DNA of 64,000 nucleotides. Source: Cribrihabitans_A pelagius (GTDB taxonomy: Bacteria; Pseudomonadota; Alphaproteobacteria; Rhodobacterales; Rhodobacteraceae). Positions 1 to 8,286 of this stretch are shown here, piece by piece. Under the pieces are notes generated by a model. The model saw only the letters and a program-made list of their open reading frames with translations. It did not search any database and was not told where the DNA came from. The position numbers were made by a program, and so were the translations under genes. Every line of letters begins with the position of its first letter. Positions within the stretch are counted from its first letter, which is position 1. The stretch lies in the NCBI RefSeq assembly GCF_048820915.1, contig NZ_JBMERR010000020.1:1-64000 (forward strand), given 5' to 3'.

Positions 1-62
1 TTTGGGAAGAAGGGTTTCAGACGGGCCATCTGCTCGTCGCTCAGCCAGAAAAGGTCAGACAT
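1..62 (-). CDS. IS5-family transposase, N-terminal fragment (runs off the left edge)
   Basis: The minus-strand start codon is at 60-62, and the visible 20 residues begin MSDLFWLSDEQMARL. This is the opening typical of alphaproteobacterial IS5-family transposases: a short DUF4096-like N-terminal domain ahead of the DDE nuclease. Only this part of the protein is visible, so whether the copy is intact cannot be judged. It is transcribed away from the aminotransferase gene next to it. Confidence 0.7.
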   Translation of the reverse strand, partial: MSDLFWLSDEQMARLKPFFP

Positions 63-126
63 GTTCACCGCTCGTTTTGAGCACCGTGAATCACGCGGCC
101 AAACGGAAATCAATGGGTCCTGAGCC
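1..126 (-). mobile_element. Left-edge fragment of an IS5-family insertion sequence
   Basis: The window opens inside an insertion element. Positions 1-62 encode the first 20 residues of a transposase on the minus strand, and about 64 bp of non-coding end follows before the next gene. Read on the minus strand, the presumed tip begins GGCTCAGGACCC at 126. The tetranucleotide TTAG at 127-130 fits the short YTAR-like target duplications of IS5-type elements, but the other copy is outside the window. The exact tip is therefore inferred from the abutting stop codon and the family pattern, not from a matched inverted repeat. Confidence 0.6.
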
Positions 127-1539
127 TTAGGCCCGCTCCTGTTCCAATTCGAGCCCCTGTTCCAGCAACTCCCGGGTGGCGCGCTCGACGCCTTCCGTCA
201 GCATGTCGAACATGTCGTCGATCTGCGGTTCGGTGATCACCAGCGGCGGCGAGAAGATCGCCATGTTGCCGTAGGGGCGGACCATCAGGCCCAGTTCCTG
301 GCAGCGGGCGTCGATCACCGCGCCGATGGTGGCGTCGATCCCGGCGCTGGCCTGGCCATCACGGGTCAGCGAGCATTCGATGCAGCCCACCAGCCCCATG
401 CCGCGCACATCAACGATCAGCGGCAGATCCAGCATCTGGTGCAGGCGTTTCTGGAAATACGGGGTCACCTGGCGGACGTGCTCCAAGATGCCGTCGCGCT
501 CGAAGATCTCGATGTTCTTGAGGCCCGCGGCGGCGCAGACCGGATGGCCGGAATAAGTGTAGCCGCTGGTGAAATAAACGTCCTTGGAGACATCGCCCTC
601 GATGTCCTTGAACAGCCGGTCGGAGAAGACCGCGGCCCCCATCGGCGCATAGCCCGAGGTCAGCCCCTTGGCGCAGGTGATGATGTCGGGGGTGATGCCG
701 AACAGCTCTTCGGAGGCGAACCAGTGGCCCAAGCGGCCAAAGCCGGTGACGACCTCGTCGGAGATATACAGCACGTCGTGCTTGCGGCAGACCTCCAGGC
801 AGCGCTGGTGGTAGCCCGCGGGCGGCACGATTACGCCGCCGGAGCCAAGCACCGGTTCAGCGATGACGGCGGCGGTACTGTCCGCGCCCAGTTCAAGGAT
901 GGCGTTTTCCAAGTCCGCGACTTTTTCATCAAGGAAGGCTTCGATGCTCATGCCTTGGGGGCGGCGGAAGGCGTTCACGTCCGGCAGGATATGAGGAATG
1001 TCCTGATCCGTATCGAACCACTGGCGCTCGCTCGGCTTGCCGCTGAGCGAGGCGGTCAGATAGGTGCCGCCGTGATAGGCGTGCGCCCGGGTGATGACCC
1101 GCTTCTTGGCCGGCTTTCCCAGCAGGTTGTTGCGGAAGTGGACAAAGCGGATGGCGGTGTCCACCGCGGTGGAGCCGCCGGTGGTGAAAAAGACCCGGTT
1201 GAGGTCGCCCGGCGCACGTTCGGCAATCGCGTGGGCAAATTCGGCGCTGACTGAAGTGGCCTCGCTGAAGGGGGAGCAATAGGCCATCTTGCGGGCCTGG
1301 TCCGCCATCGCCTCGGCAATTTCGGCGTTGCCGTAACCAAGCTGCATGCACCACATGCCGCCGGGGCCGTCGATTACCTTGTTGCCGTGCTCGTCGTAAA
1401 CATAAATGCCTTCGGCATACTCGCTGAACGTCCTGCCGGCCTTTCCGGGTCCTTGGACTTCCAGCCCCTCCCACGGGTGGAAATAGTTCTCCTTGTCCCA
1501 GGTTTTGAAGTTTTCGAAGTCGTTCGCAAATTTGGCCAT
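127..1539 (-). CDS. Class III (omega) aminotransferase, PLP-dependent
   Basis: About 470 aa, the usual size of class III aminotransferases. It should transfer an amino group from an omega-amino donor (diamine, beta-alanine or taurine type) to an oxo-acid. The substrate is not readable from sequence. Visible motifs are TTGGSTAVDTAIR (cofactor phosphate binding), AHAYHGGT, ISDEVVTGFGR (the Asp that pairs with the PLP ring nitrogen) and CAKGLTSGY, with the PLP lysine at about residue 291. The frame is open to 1635, but the start at 1539 (MAKFANDF) is preferred. AGAGGG stands just upstream of it, and a longer start would put two regulator palindromes inside the coding region. The stop at 127 lies against an IS end, so the extreme C-terminus may have been altered by the insertion. 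It is divergent from a TetR gene that probably controls it. Confidence 0.85.
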   Translation of the reverse strand: MAKFANDFENFKTWDKENYFHPWEGLEVQGPGKAGRTFSEYAEGIYVYDEHGNKVIDGPGGMWCMQLGYGNAEIAEAMADQARKMAYCSPFSEATSVSAEFAHAIAERAPGDLNRVFFTTGGSTAVDTAIRFVHFRNNLLGKPAKKRVITRAHAYHGGTYLTASLSGKPSERQWFDTDQDIPHILPDVNAFRRPQGMSIEAFLDEKVADLENAILELGADSTAAVIAEPVLGSGGVIVPPAGYHQRCLEVCRKHDVLYISDEVVTGFGRLGHWFASEELFGITPDIITCAKGLTSGYAPMGAAVFSDRLFKDIEGDVSKDVYFTSGYTYSGHPVCAAAGLKNIEIFERDGILEHVRQVTPYFQKRLHQMLDLPLIVDVRGMGLVGCIECSLTRDGQASAGIDATIGAVIDARCQELGLMVRPYGNMAIFSPPLVITEPQIDDMFDMLTEGVERATRELLEQGLELEQERA

Positions 1540-1566
1540 CTCGCCCTCTGTCCAGGATTGTTGATT

Positions 1567-1612
1567 AATGAATGAACGTTCATACATTGAGGCGTAGGTG
1601 AACGACCGTTCA
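1567..1612. promoter_or_regulatory. Two palindromic operators between aminotransferase and tetR
   Basis: 1567-1588 is a 22-bp palindrome with one mismatched pair, centred on the perfect core ATGAACGTTCAT (1572-1583). 1599-1612 is TGAACGACCGTTCA, which has the same 6-bp arms around a 2-bp centre. Both share the half-site TGAACG and their centres are 28 bp apart. They lie between two divergent genes, one of which encodes a TetR-type repressor, so they are most likely its binding sites, controlling both directions. Confidence 0.75.
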
Positions 1613-1692
1613 TTGTCGATGGAAATTTGTTGCAATCACGGGCAAGGTGCTGGAAAGGCAGCGGGCCGGTCGGGAGAACAAGGGGCAGGCAG

Positions 1693-2334
1693 ATGGCAAG
1701 TGCCGAAGATACAAAGAAAAAGCGGAAAGTGGACAAGGGGTTGCACCGGGAAGTCCTGCTCGAAGCCACCGCCAGCGTGATCCTCCGGCATGGTGTCAGC
1801 GGCGCAACAATCAGCCGCATCCAGGAGGAATCCGGGCTGTCCCGCGGCATGATCAACCTGCACTTCCAGTCGAAAGACAATCTGATTCGAGAACTCGCGA
1901 GACACATGACGCGGGAATACAATTCAGCCTGGCAGAGTTTCACCAGCCAGGTTTCAGAAGGGGTAAGCACACCGGAAGATGCCGCTGCCCGCCTGCAGGC
2001 GCTGTTCGAAACGGATTTCTCCGAAGCGGTCCTGAACAAGCGCAGCGCACGATTGACCTTTGCCTTCCGCGCCGAACCTGATCTGCAGGTGCTTGGGTCC
2101 GGATACATCGAAACCCGTGGAACTGACCTGCATGACCATGTGCGCAGCTGCTGCAGGGTGCTTTGTGCAGCATGCGGAACACAGGGCGATCCCGAGAAGG
2201 TAGCTATGGCGATCATGTCGTTGCTGGAAGGGTTGTGGACCGATTTCCACGCCCATCCCGACGAGTTCAGCAGGGCAGGCGCGGTGGAAATCTGCCGGAC
2301 CACCGCCCGCGCCTTCTTCCCCGGCTATTTCTGA
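1693..2334 (+). CDS. TetR/AcrR-family transcriptional regulator (BetI-like)
   Basis: 213 aa. The N-terminus is basic (KKKRK) and is followed by a TetR helix-turn-helix at about residues 25-70: ILRHGVSGATISRIQEESG, then LSRGMINLHFQSKDNL. The C-terminal half is the helical ligand-binding domain; its length and spacing resemble BetI. The start at 1693 is preceded by AAGGGG at proper spacing, and the upstream in-frame codons lack such a site. It probably represses the divergent aminotransferase, and itself, through the palindromes at 1567-1612. The inducer is unknown but is likely the aminotransferase substrate or a relative. Confidence 0.85.
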   Translation: MASAEDTKKKRKVDKGLHREVLLEATASVILRHGVSGATISRIQEESGLSRGMINLHFQSKDNLIRELARHMTREYNSAWQSFTSQVSEGVSTPEDAAARLQALFETDFSEAVLNKRSARLTFAFRAEPDLQVLGSGYIETRGTDLHDHVRSCCRVLCAACGTQGDPEKVAMAIMSLLEGLWTDFHAHPDEFSRAGAVEICRTTARAFFPGYF

Positions 2335-2549
2335 CCGGCAAAGGGGGGCGGCAGACCGCTTCCTTGGTACGGCGGGCAGCAACGAAGTTCCGGGCGCTCA
2401 AAGGTCAGATAGTTCAAAGGTCAGAAAACTGTGTCCAGTCCCAGTTCCCGCAACCGAATACCGCCACGGCCGCACCTCCCGCACAGCGCCGGTCTCCTCC
2501 GGCGCCCGTTTGCGCGGCATGCCAAGCCTCTTCCCGATGTGTCGGCGCC
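2335..2549. other. Intergenic segment between convergent tetR and lysR
   Basis: 215 bp between two genes that run toward each other. I see no convincing gene, hairpin terminator or repeat in it. Confidence 0.5.
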
Positions 2550-3503
2550 CTAATCATCCCGGGTGCGCACTGGCGCGGATCCGGCTGCAGTGCGCCGGCC
2601 GGTATTGCGGCCGCGCGGCGGAGACGAGCCTCGGGCCTCTTCCTGCAGCCAGGCCACCAGGGCGCTCACTTCCGGACGGAAGCGGTTGCGTTCCGCGGGC
2701 AGCACCAGGTAGTGCCCCTGGCGCGCGGGCAGGGTGCAGCCGCTCGCCTGGACCAGATCTCCGCGTTCCAGATAGGGCCGGGCAAAGACCTCAGCCACAA
2801 GCGCCGTGCCAAGACCGCGGCTGGCCAGCTCCAGCGCGATCAGTGATTGATCCATCTTGTAGGCGGGTTCCGGCACCGGGCAGTCCGGCCCGTGCAGGGC
2901 AAAGAAGTGCCGCCAGGTGTCGACCACGCCGGCCAGTTCGATCAGCGGCCCCCGGGCCAGGTCTTGCGGGTCGCCGCTGCCGCGCAAGGCCGGGGCGCAA
3001 ACGGCGATCACCTTGTGTGTCATCAGCGGCAGCACTTCGCCGTCCGGCCAGTTGCCGTCGCCGTAGCGGATGTCGACGTCGATTTGCTCTCCCTCGGCCA
3101 GTTCCGCCCAGGAGGCCGAAAGCACGCGCAGGCGGCTTGCGGGGCTTGCGGCTTTGAACCGCTCCAGCCGCGGCACCAGCCACAAAAAGTTCAGTGAGCT
3201 GACGCAGCGCAGGGTAATCTCCGCCTCCGCCCCCCGGCCGAACAGGTTTGAGGTGGTGGCGTCGAGATCGGCAAAGGCCTTGGCCACCACTGGGCGGTAG
3301 GCCTGCCCCAGCTGCGTCAGCACCAGCGTCTTGCGCTCGCGCCGGAACAGCTTGTGGCCGAGCTGGGCCTCCAGTCCGCGGACCTGGTAGCTGACGGCCG
3401 AGGGCGTGAGGCCGAGCTCCTCTGCGGCGAGAGTGAACGTGCCCAGACGGGCGCTGGCGTCAAAAGCGCGCAGCCACATCAGAGGGGGTAATTCCTTGTA
3501 CAT
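2550..3503 (-). CDS. LysR-family regulator (GcvA-like)
   Basis: 317 aa from the start at 3503 (MYKELPPLMWLRAF). Residues 1-60 are the LysR winged helix: FDASARLGTFTLAAEELGLT, then SAVSYQVRGLEAQLG and LFRR. The remainder is the periplasmic-binding-protein-like effector domain. The opening PPLMWLRAFDA is typical of the GcvA/AmpR subgroup. The upstream in-frame start at 3527 gives an unlikely hydrophobic extension, so I prefer 3503. It is divergent from the oxidoreductase operon starting at 3623, with 119 bp between them, and is the probable activator of that operon. Confidence 0.85.
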   Translation of the reverse strand: MYKELPPLMWLRAFDASARLGTFTLAAEELGLTPSAVSYQVRGLEAQLGHKLFRRERKTLVLTQLGQAYRPVVAKAFADLDATTSNLFGRGAEAEITLRCVSSLNFLWLVPRLERFKAASPASRLRVLSASWAELAEGEQIDVDIRYGDGNWPDGEVLPLMTHKVIAVCAPALRGSGDPQDLARGPLIELAGVVDTWRHFFALHGPDCPVPEPAYKMDQSLIALELASRGLGTALVAEVFARPYLERGDLVQASGCTLPARQGHYLVLPAERNRFRPEVSALVAWLQEEARGSSPPRGRNTGRRTAAGSAPVRTRDD

Positions 3504-3622
3504 GCAGGCAGAATAGATCATCTGCAAAAATTTTTAAGGTAACGGCGATTTTTTTTTCGTTTGGGATTTGCGCTGCGGCTTTGTAACGATCCAGCGGCAA
3601 CACAGGCATCGGGCAGGGCACA

Positions 3623-5233
3623 GTGGCGGACTACGATTTCATCATCATCGGCGCGGGATCCGCGGGCTGCGTGCTGGCTGAGCGGCTGAGCGCTTCGGGG
3701 CGCCACAAGGTACTGGTGCTGGAGGCGGGCGGGCGCGGCTGGTCGCCGTGGATCGCGCTGCCGCTCGGCTATGGCAAGACATTTTTCGATCCCTCGGTGA
3801 ACTGGAAGTACGAAACCGAGCCGGAAGAGGCGCTCGCCGGGCGCAGCGGCTATTGGCCGCGCGGCAAAGTGGTGGGCGGTTCGGGGGCGATCAATGCCTT
3901 GGTCTATGCCCGCGGCCTGCCGCACGATTTCGACGACTGGGCCGCGGCGGGCGCCACCGGCTGGGGCTGGGACCCCGTGCGCGGGACCTATGAGGCGATG
4001 GAGACCCGGATCAGCGCCAGTGGCGAACGCCAGGGCAGCGGGCCGCTGCATGTGCAGGATGTCTCCAACCAGATCCACCCGGCCACCCGGCATTTCTTTG
4101 CCGCCGCGGACCAGCTGGGCCTGCCGCGGACCGATGACCTCAACGGCAGCACAGGCGAGGGCGCGGCGGTCTACCGGATCAACACCAGCGGCGGGCGGCG
4201 GATGCACTCGGCGCGGGCGTATCTCGCGCCGGCGCTGAAGCGGTCGAATGTGACCCTGATGACCGGCGCGCTGGTGGAGCGGATCGTGTGCGAGGGCCGC
4301 CGGGCCACGGCCGTGCAGCTGCGCCGCCGGGGCCGCACGCTGACCCTGCGGGCAGGGCGCGAGATCATCTTGTCGGCCGGGGCGGTGACGTCGCCGCGGC
4401 TGTTGCAGCTATCGGGCATCGGCCCGGCAGAACTGCTGAAATCGCACGGCATCACCCCGCTGCTGGACGCACCGCATGTGGGTGGCAACCTGCAGGACCA
4501 CTTGGGGATAAACTATTACTTCCGCGCCACCGAGCCAACGCTGAACAACGCGCTGCGGCCGCTCCTGGGCAAGGTGCGGGCGGCCCTGCAATACGGGTTT
4601 ACACGGCGCGGGCCGCTGGCGCTGTCGGTGAACCAGTGCGGCGGCTATTTCCGCTCGGCGCCGGAGCTGGGGCGTCCGGACCAGCAGCTCTATTTCAACC
4701 CGGTCACCTACACCACGTCGCCCGATGGCAAACGCACGGTGGTGCAGCCCGATCCTTTCCCGGGGTTCATCATCGGTTTTCAGCCGGCCCGCCCCACCAG
4801 CCGCGGCCGCATCGACATCAGCGCCGCTGATCCGGCGGCACCACCGCGCATCCGGCCGAACTCGCTGGCAACCGAAGAGGACCGGGCGCAGGTTGTGGCG
4901 GGCGGCCGGCTGTGCCAGCGGCTGATCACCACCAAGGCCCTGGACGGGCTGGTGGCGTCGGCGATGGACCCGGACCTGCGCCGCATGGACAACGACGAGA
5001 TCCTCGCAGATTTCCGCGCGCGCTGCGGCACCGTCTTCCACCCCTCAGGCACCTGCCGGATGGGCGCGGAGGCCGCGGCTTCTGTGGTCTGCCCGCGGCT
5101 GAAAGTGCATGGGATCGAGGGCATCCGGGTCGCCGATGCCTCGGTCTTTCCAAACATCACTTCGGGTAACACCAACGCCCCGACCATGATGCTGGCGCAC
5201 CGCGCCGCAGAACTCATTCTGGAGGATGCATGA
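3623..5233 (+). CDS. GMC-family FAD oxidoreductase (choline dehydrogenase-like)
   Basis: 536 aa with a GTG start at 3623. The N-terminus carries the FAD-binding Rossmann motif DFIIIGAGSAGCVLAERL and then LEAGG. Also visible are the GMC signatures PRGKVVGGSGAIN and GAVTSPRLLQLSGIGP. Near the C-terminus are FHPSGTCRMG and the catalytic segment IRVADASVFPNITSGNTNAP. These enzymes oxidise an alcohol to an aldehyde (or further) with electrons passed to a quinone or oxygen. Choline dehydrogenase is the nearest named member, but roseobacters carry many paralogues with other alcohol substrates. Its stop overlaps the next start (ATGA), so it is translationally coupled to the downstream genes. Confidence 0.85.
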   Translation: MADYDFIIIGAGSAGCVLAERLSASGRHKVLVLEAGGRGWSPWIALPLGYGKTFFDPSVNWKYETEPEEALAGRSGYWPRGKVVGGSGAINALVYARGLPHDFDDWAAAGATGWGWDPVRGTYEAMETRISASGERQGSGPLHVQDVSNQIHPATRHFFAAADQLGLPRTDDLNGSTGEGAAVYRINTSGGRRMHSARAYLAPALKRSNVTLMTGALVERIVCEGRRATAVQLRRRGRTLTLRAGREIILSAGAVTSPRLLQLSGIGPAELLKSHGITPLLDAPHVGGNLQDHLGINYYFRATEPTLNNALRPLLGKVRAALQYGFTRRGPLALSVNQCGGYFRSAPELGRPDQQLYFNPVTYTTSPDGKRTVVQPDPFPGFIIGFQPARPTSRGRIDISAADPAAPPRIRPNSLATEEDRAQVVAGGRLCQRLITTKALDGLVASAMDPDLRRMDNDEILADFRARCGTVFHPSGTCRMGAEAAASVVCPRLKVHGIEGIRVADASVFPNITSGNTNAPTMMLAHRAAELILEDA

Positions 5234-6402
5234 GCGCGCCTTATTCCATGTCCGGCGCGGTGCCGGTCCCGCACGACCGCGGCCAGGACGACACCGGTCC
5301 GCGCATCCGCCGGATCGAGACTTTCTGCACCCCGCTGATCGGCTTCGTGCGGGTCACGGCAGAGGACGGCTCCACCGGCTGGGGGCAGGTTTCGACCTAC
5401 AACAGCGACCTCACCTGCGAGATCCTGCACCGCCAGGTGGCGCCCTGGGCGCTGGGACGCGGCATGGATGCTCTGGAGGAGGTGATCGCCGAGGTGCCGC
5501 TGCGCGAGCACAAGTTCCCCGGCACCTACCTGCGCCGCGCCATGGCCGGGCTCGACACTGCCGTCTGGGACTGGCGCGGCAAGGCGGCGGAAAAGCCGGT
5601 GGCCGAGTTGCTGGGCGGCTCGGCGGGGCCGGTGCGGGCCTATGCGTCCTCAATGCGGCGCGACCTCACCCCGGAGGACGAGGCCGCCCGGATGCTGCGC
5701 CTGCGCGACGCGCAGGGGTTTGATGCATTCAAGGTGCGCGTCGGCGCCGAATGCGGCCAGGACCGCGACGAGTGGGAGGGCCGCACCGAGGCGATCATTC
5801 CCGCGATCCGCAAGGCGATGGGACCGGACGCCGCGCTGCTCGCCGATGGCAACTCCGGCTTCAGCCCGGCCCGCGCCGTCGAGGTCGGGCGGAAACTGGA
5901 GGCCAATGACTATGAGCATTTCGAGGAACCGTGCCCTTACTGGGAGCTCGAGCAGACCACGGAAGTGACCCGGGCGCTCGATATCGACGTGGCGGGCGGC
6001 GAGCAGGACTGGGACCTGCAGCAATGGAAGCGGATAATCGCGATGCGCGCGGTCAGCATCATCCAGCCCGATATCTTGTACCTGGGCGGCATGGCGCGCA
6101 GCATGGACGTGGCTCGGATGGGCCATGCCGCGGGCCTCCCTTGCACACCGCACTGCGCCAACCTCTCGCTGGTGACGCTCTTCACCATGCACCTGTTGCG
6201 CGCGGTGCCGAACCCGGGCCGCTATCTGGAATTCTCGATCGAGGGCGACGACTACTACCCCTGGCAGCGCGGGCTGTTCGTGAACGACCCCTACACCATC
6301 TCCGGCGGCCAGGCGGTTGTGACCGAGGCCCCCGGCTGGGGCGTCGAAATCAATCCCGAATGGCTCGCCAAATCCACCTACAAATGCAGCGGGGACGCCT
6401 GA
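5230..6402 (+). CDS. Mandelate racemase/muconate lactonizing enzyme family protein (enolase superfamily)
   Basis: 390 aa. Metal ligands of the enolase superfamily are visible in order: Asp in LLADGNSGF, Glu in FEEPCPYW and Glu in AGGEQDW. The acid-base His is in CTPHCAN, paired with the Asp of IQPDILYLGG. The first catalytic motif reads KVR instead of the common KxK, so the second lysine is replaced by arginine. Chemistry may therefore rely on the His-Asp dyad, as in sugar-acid dehydratases. The reaction is probably a dehydration or epimerisation of an acid. It sits between an alcohol oxidase and an aldehyde dehydrogenase, overlapping both by 1-4 bases, so it shares their pathway. Substrate not assignable. 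Confidence 0.8.
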   Translation: MSAPYSMSGAVPVPHDRGQDDTGPRIRRIETFCTPLIGFVRVTAEDGSTGWGQVSTYNSDLTCEILHRQVAPWALGRGMDALEEVIAEVPLREHKFPGTYLRRAMAGLDTAVWDWRGKAAEKPVAELLGGSAGPVRAYASSMRRDLTPEDEAARMLRLRDAQGFDAFKVRVGAECGQDRDEWEGRTEAIIPAIRKAMGPDAALLADGNSGFSPARAVEVGRKLEANDYEHFEEPCPYWELEQTTEVTRALDIDVAGGEQDWDLQQWKRIIAMRAVSIIQPDILYLGGMARSMDVARMGHAAGLPCTPHCANLSLVTLFTMHLLRAVPNPGRYLEFSIEGDDYYPWQRGLFVNDPYTISGGQAVVTEAPGWGVEINPEWLAKSTYKCSGDA

Positions 6403-7886
6403 TGACCGCCGACCACCTGATTTCCACCTATTTCGATACCGGCACCCTGCCGGACCTGCCGCGCGACCACTTCATCGGCGGGCAATTCGTGGCGTCTGAT
6501 GACGGCAACCGGATGCAGAGCTTCGATCCCGGTACCGGCACAGCCTTCGCCGAATTTGCCGCGGGCACCGCCGCGGACGTGGACCGCGCCGTGGCCAGCG
6601 CCGCCGAGGGCTTCGAGGTCTGGTGCAGCACGCCGCCCGCCCGCCGCTGCGCGATCCTGAACGAGGTCGCCCGCCTGATGCGCGCCGAGGCGGAGCGGCT
6701 CGCGGTGGTGGAAAGCCTCGACAGCGGCAAGACGCTGGCGGAAGCGCAGGGCGACGTCGCGGGTTCGGCGCGGTTGTTCGAATATTACGCAGGTGCTGCC
6801 GACAAGCTGGACGGGCGCAGCGTTAACCTCGGCAACGGCAACGCCGCCTTCACCCTGCGCGAGCCGGTGGGGGTGACCGCCCATATCGTGCCGTGGAACT
6901 ACCCGACCTCGACTCTGGCGCGCGGCATTGCACCGGCACTTGCGGCAGGCTGCTCGGCGGTGGTGAAACCGGCGGAGACCACGCCCTTCACCGCGCTCCT
7001 GATCGCCGAGCTGCTGGTCCGCGCGGGCGTGCCTGCGGGGGTGGTGAACGTGGTGACCGGCACAGGCATCGAGGCCGGCGCGCCGCTGGTTGCCGACAAC
7101 CGTGTGCGGCATGTGACCTTCACCGGCTCGGTCGCAACCGGCGTCGGCGTGATGCAGGCGGTGGCACCGAACGTGACCGGCCTGACGCTGGAGCTGGGCG
7201 GCAAGTCGCCCCTCATCGCCTTTGCCGACGCCGATGCGGAAACCGTGGCGGAAGGCGCGCTCTGGGCGATCTTTTCCAACGCCGGGCAGATATGCTCGGC
7301 CGGCTCGCGGCTGGTGATCCACCGCGATCTGCACGCCGAAGTGCTGGAGCGGCTGGCGGCGAAGGCGCAGGCCCTGCGTTTCGGGCATGGTCTGCGCAAC
7401 CCGGACATGGGTGCCGTGAACTCCGAGCGGCACCTGGCGCAGATTGCAGCCCACTTGGAGCGCGCCCGCGCCCGCGGCGTTGAGATCGTGACCGGCGGCA
7501 AAGCGGCCACGGACCCGGAGACCGGCAAGGGCTGGTTCTTTGAGCCGACCATCCTCGACAACCTCGCTGCCAGTGACGAGGCCGTGACACAGGAGATCTT
7601 CGGCCCCGTCCTCGCCGTGCAGGCCTTTGACACGGAGGAGGAAGCGCTGGCGCTTGCCAATGGTACCGACTTCGCGTTGGCGGCCGGGATCTACACCCGC
7701 GACATGTCCACCGCTCTGCGCATGGCGCAGCGGGTGGACGCCGGGCAGGTCACCGTCAACGACTACTGGGCGGGCGGTATCGAGCTGCCCTTTGGCGGCA
7801 ACCGCAAGTCCGGCTTTGGCCGCGAGAAGGGGCTGGAAGGGCTCGACGCCTACACCCGCGCCAAGGCCATCACCCTGGCTGTATAG
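6402..7886 (+). CDS. NAD(P)-dependent aldehyde dehydrogenase (betaine-aldehyde type)
   Basis: 494 aa, typical for the ALDH superfamily. Key segments are IVPWNYP and KPAETTPFTAL (NAD binding), LELGGKSPLI with general base Glu264, and AGQICSAGSR with nucleophile Cys298. The C-terminal PFGGNRKSGFGREKG loop is also present. The start at 6402 overlaps the preceding stop by one base (TGATG). The open frame continues upstream, but that part lies inside the mandelate racemase-family gene. It should oxidise the aldehyde made by the GMC enzyme or released after the enolase-family step. Closest style is BetB/GabD-like; the substrate is not certain. Confidence 0.88.
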   Translation: MTADHLISTYFDTGTLPDLPRDHFIGGQFVASDDGNRMQSFDPGTGTAFAEFAAGTAADVDRAVASAAEGFEVWCSTPPARRCAILNEVARLMRAEAERLAVVESLDSGKTLAEAQGDVAGSARLFEYYAGAADKLDGRSVNLGNGNAAFTLREPVGVTAHIVPWNYPTSTLARGIAPALAAGCSAVVKPAETTPFTALLIAELLVRAGVPAGVVNVVTGTGIEAGAPLVADNRVRHVTFTGSVATGVGVMQAVAPNVTGLTLELGGKSPLIAFADADAETVAEGALWAIFSNAGQICSAGSRLVIHRDLHAEVLERLAAKAQALRFGHGLRNPDMGAVNSERHLAQIAAHLERARARGVEIVTGGKAATDPETGKGWFFEPTILDNLAASDEAVTQEIFGPVLAVQAFDTEEEALALANGTDFALAAGIYTRDMSTALRMAQRVDAGQVTVNDYWAGGIELPFGGNRKSGFGREKGLEGLDAYTRAKAITLAV

Positions 7887-8286
7887 AGGCTGCGGCTTGG
7901 TGGTCCCCTTGCGGAGATCCACATAAGGGCGGCTGTGAACCGCTAGCCAGCGCTATGGAGAACGCCAGCGCCCGCGTCAGCCGGCAGGTGGGCTGGCGCT
8001 GGGCCGTCTCCGGAGAGTGCCAGCGCGGAACAAGGCCGAGAGGCCGCCGCGCATCGCCGGCACGCCCCCACGCGGCGGCGATTTGGCTGCCGCTGGGCGG
8101 TTCCTCGAGAGGGCCTACGGACCTGGCAGACATAAACTGCCAGTTGCGACGGTTCGGATCGCCTCCGCGCGCGCCGGAGATGCGCGGCTTGCCGCAAAAC
8201 GAAACCGGCCGCGGCCCCTTTGCCGGCCCGCGGGATACGCAGGCTGGCAGAGGGCGCGCGGCCGGAAACCGGGCCTTCAGAAGGCC
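7887..8286. other. 400-bp intergenic segment with GC-rich inverted repeats
   Basis: It lies between the convergent aldehyde dehydrogenase and aconitase genes. It contains CCAGCGCC (7965-7972) facing GGCGCTGG (7995-8002), a possible hairpin end for the operon, and scattered repeats of CCAGCGC. No T-run follows, so this is not a clear intrinsic terminator. No gene seen. Confidence 0.4.

Noticed and set aside
439..1254. 271-codon plus-strand frame over the aminotransferase
   Set aside because: Antisense shadow; the minus-strand protein has all class III aminotransferase motifs.
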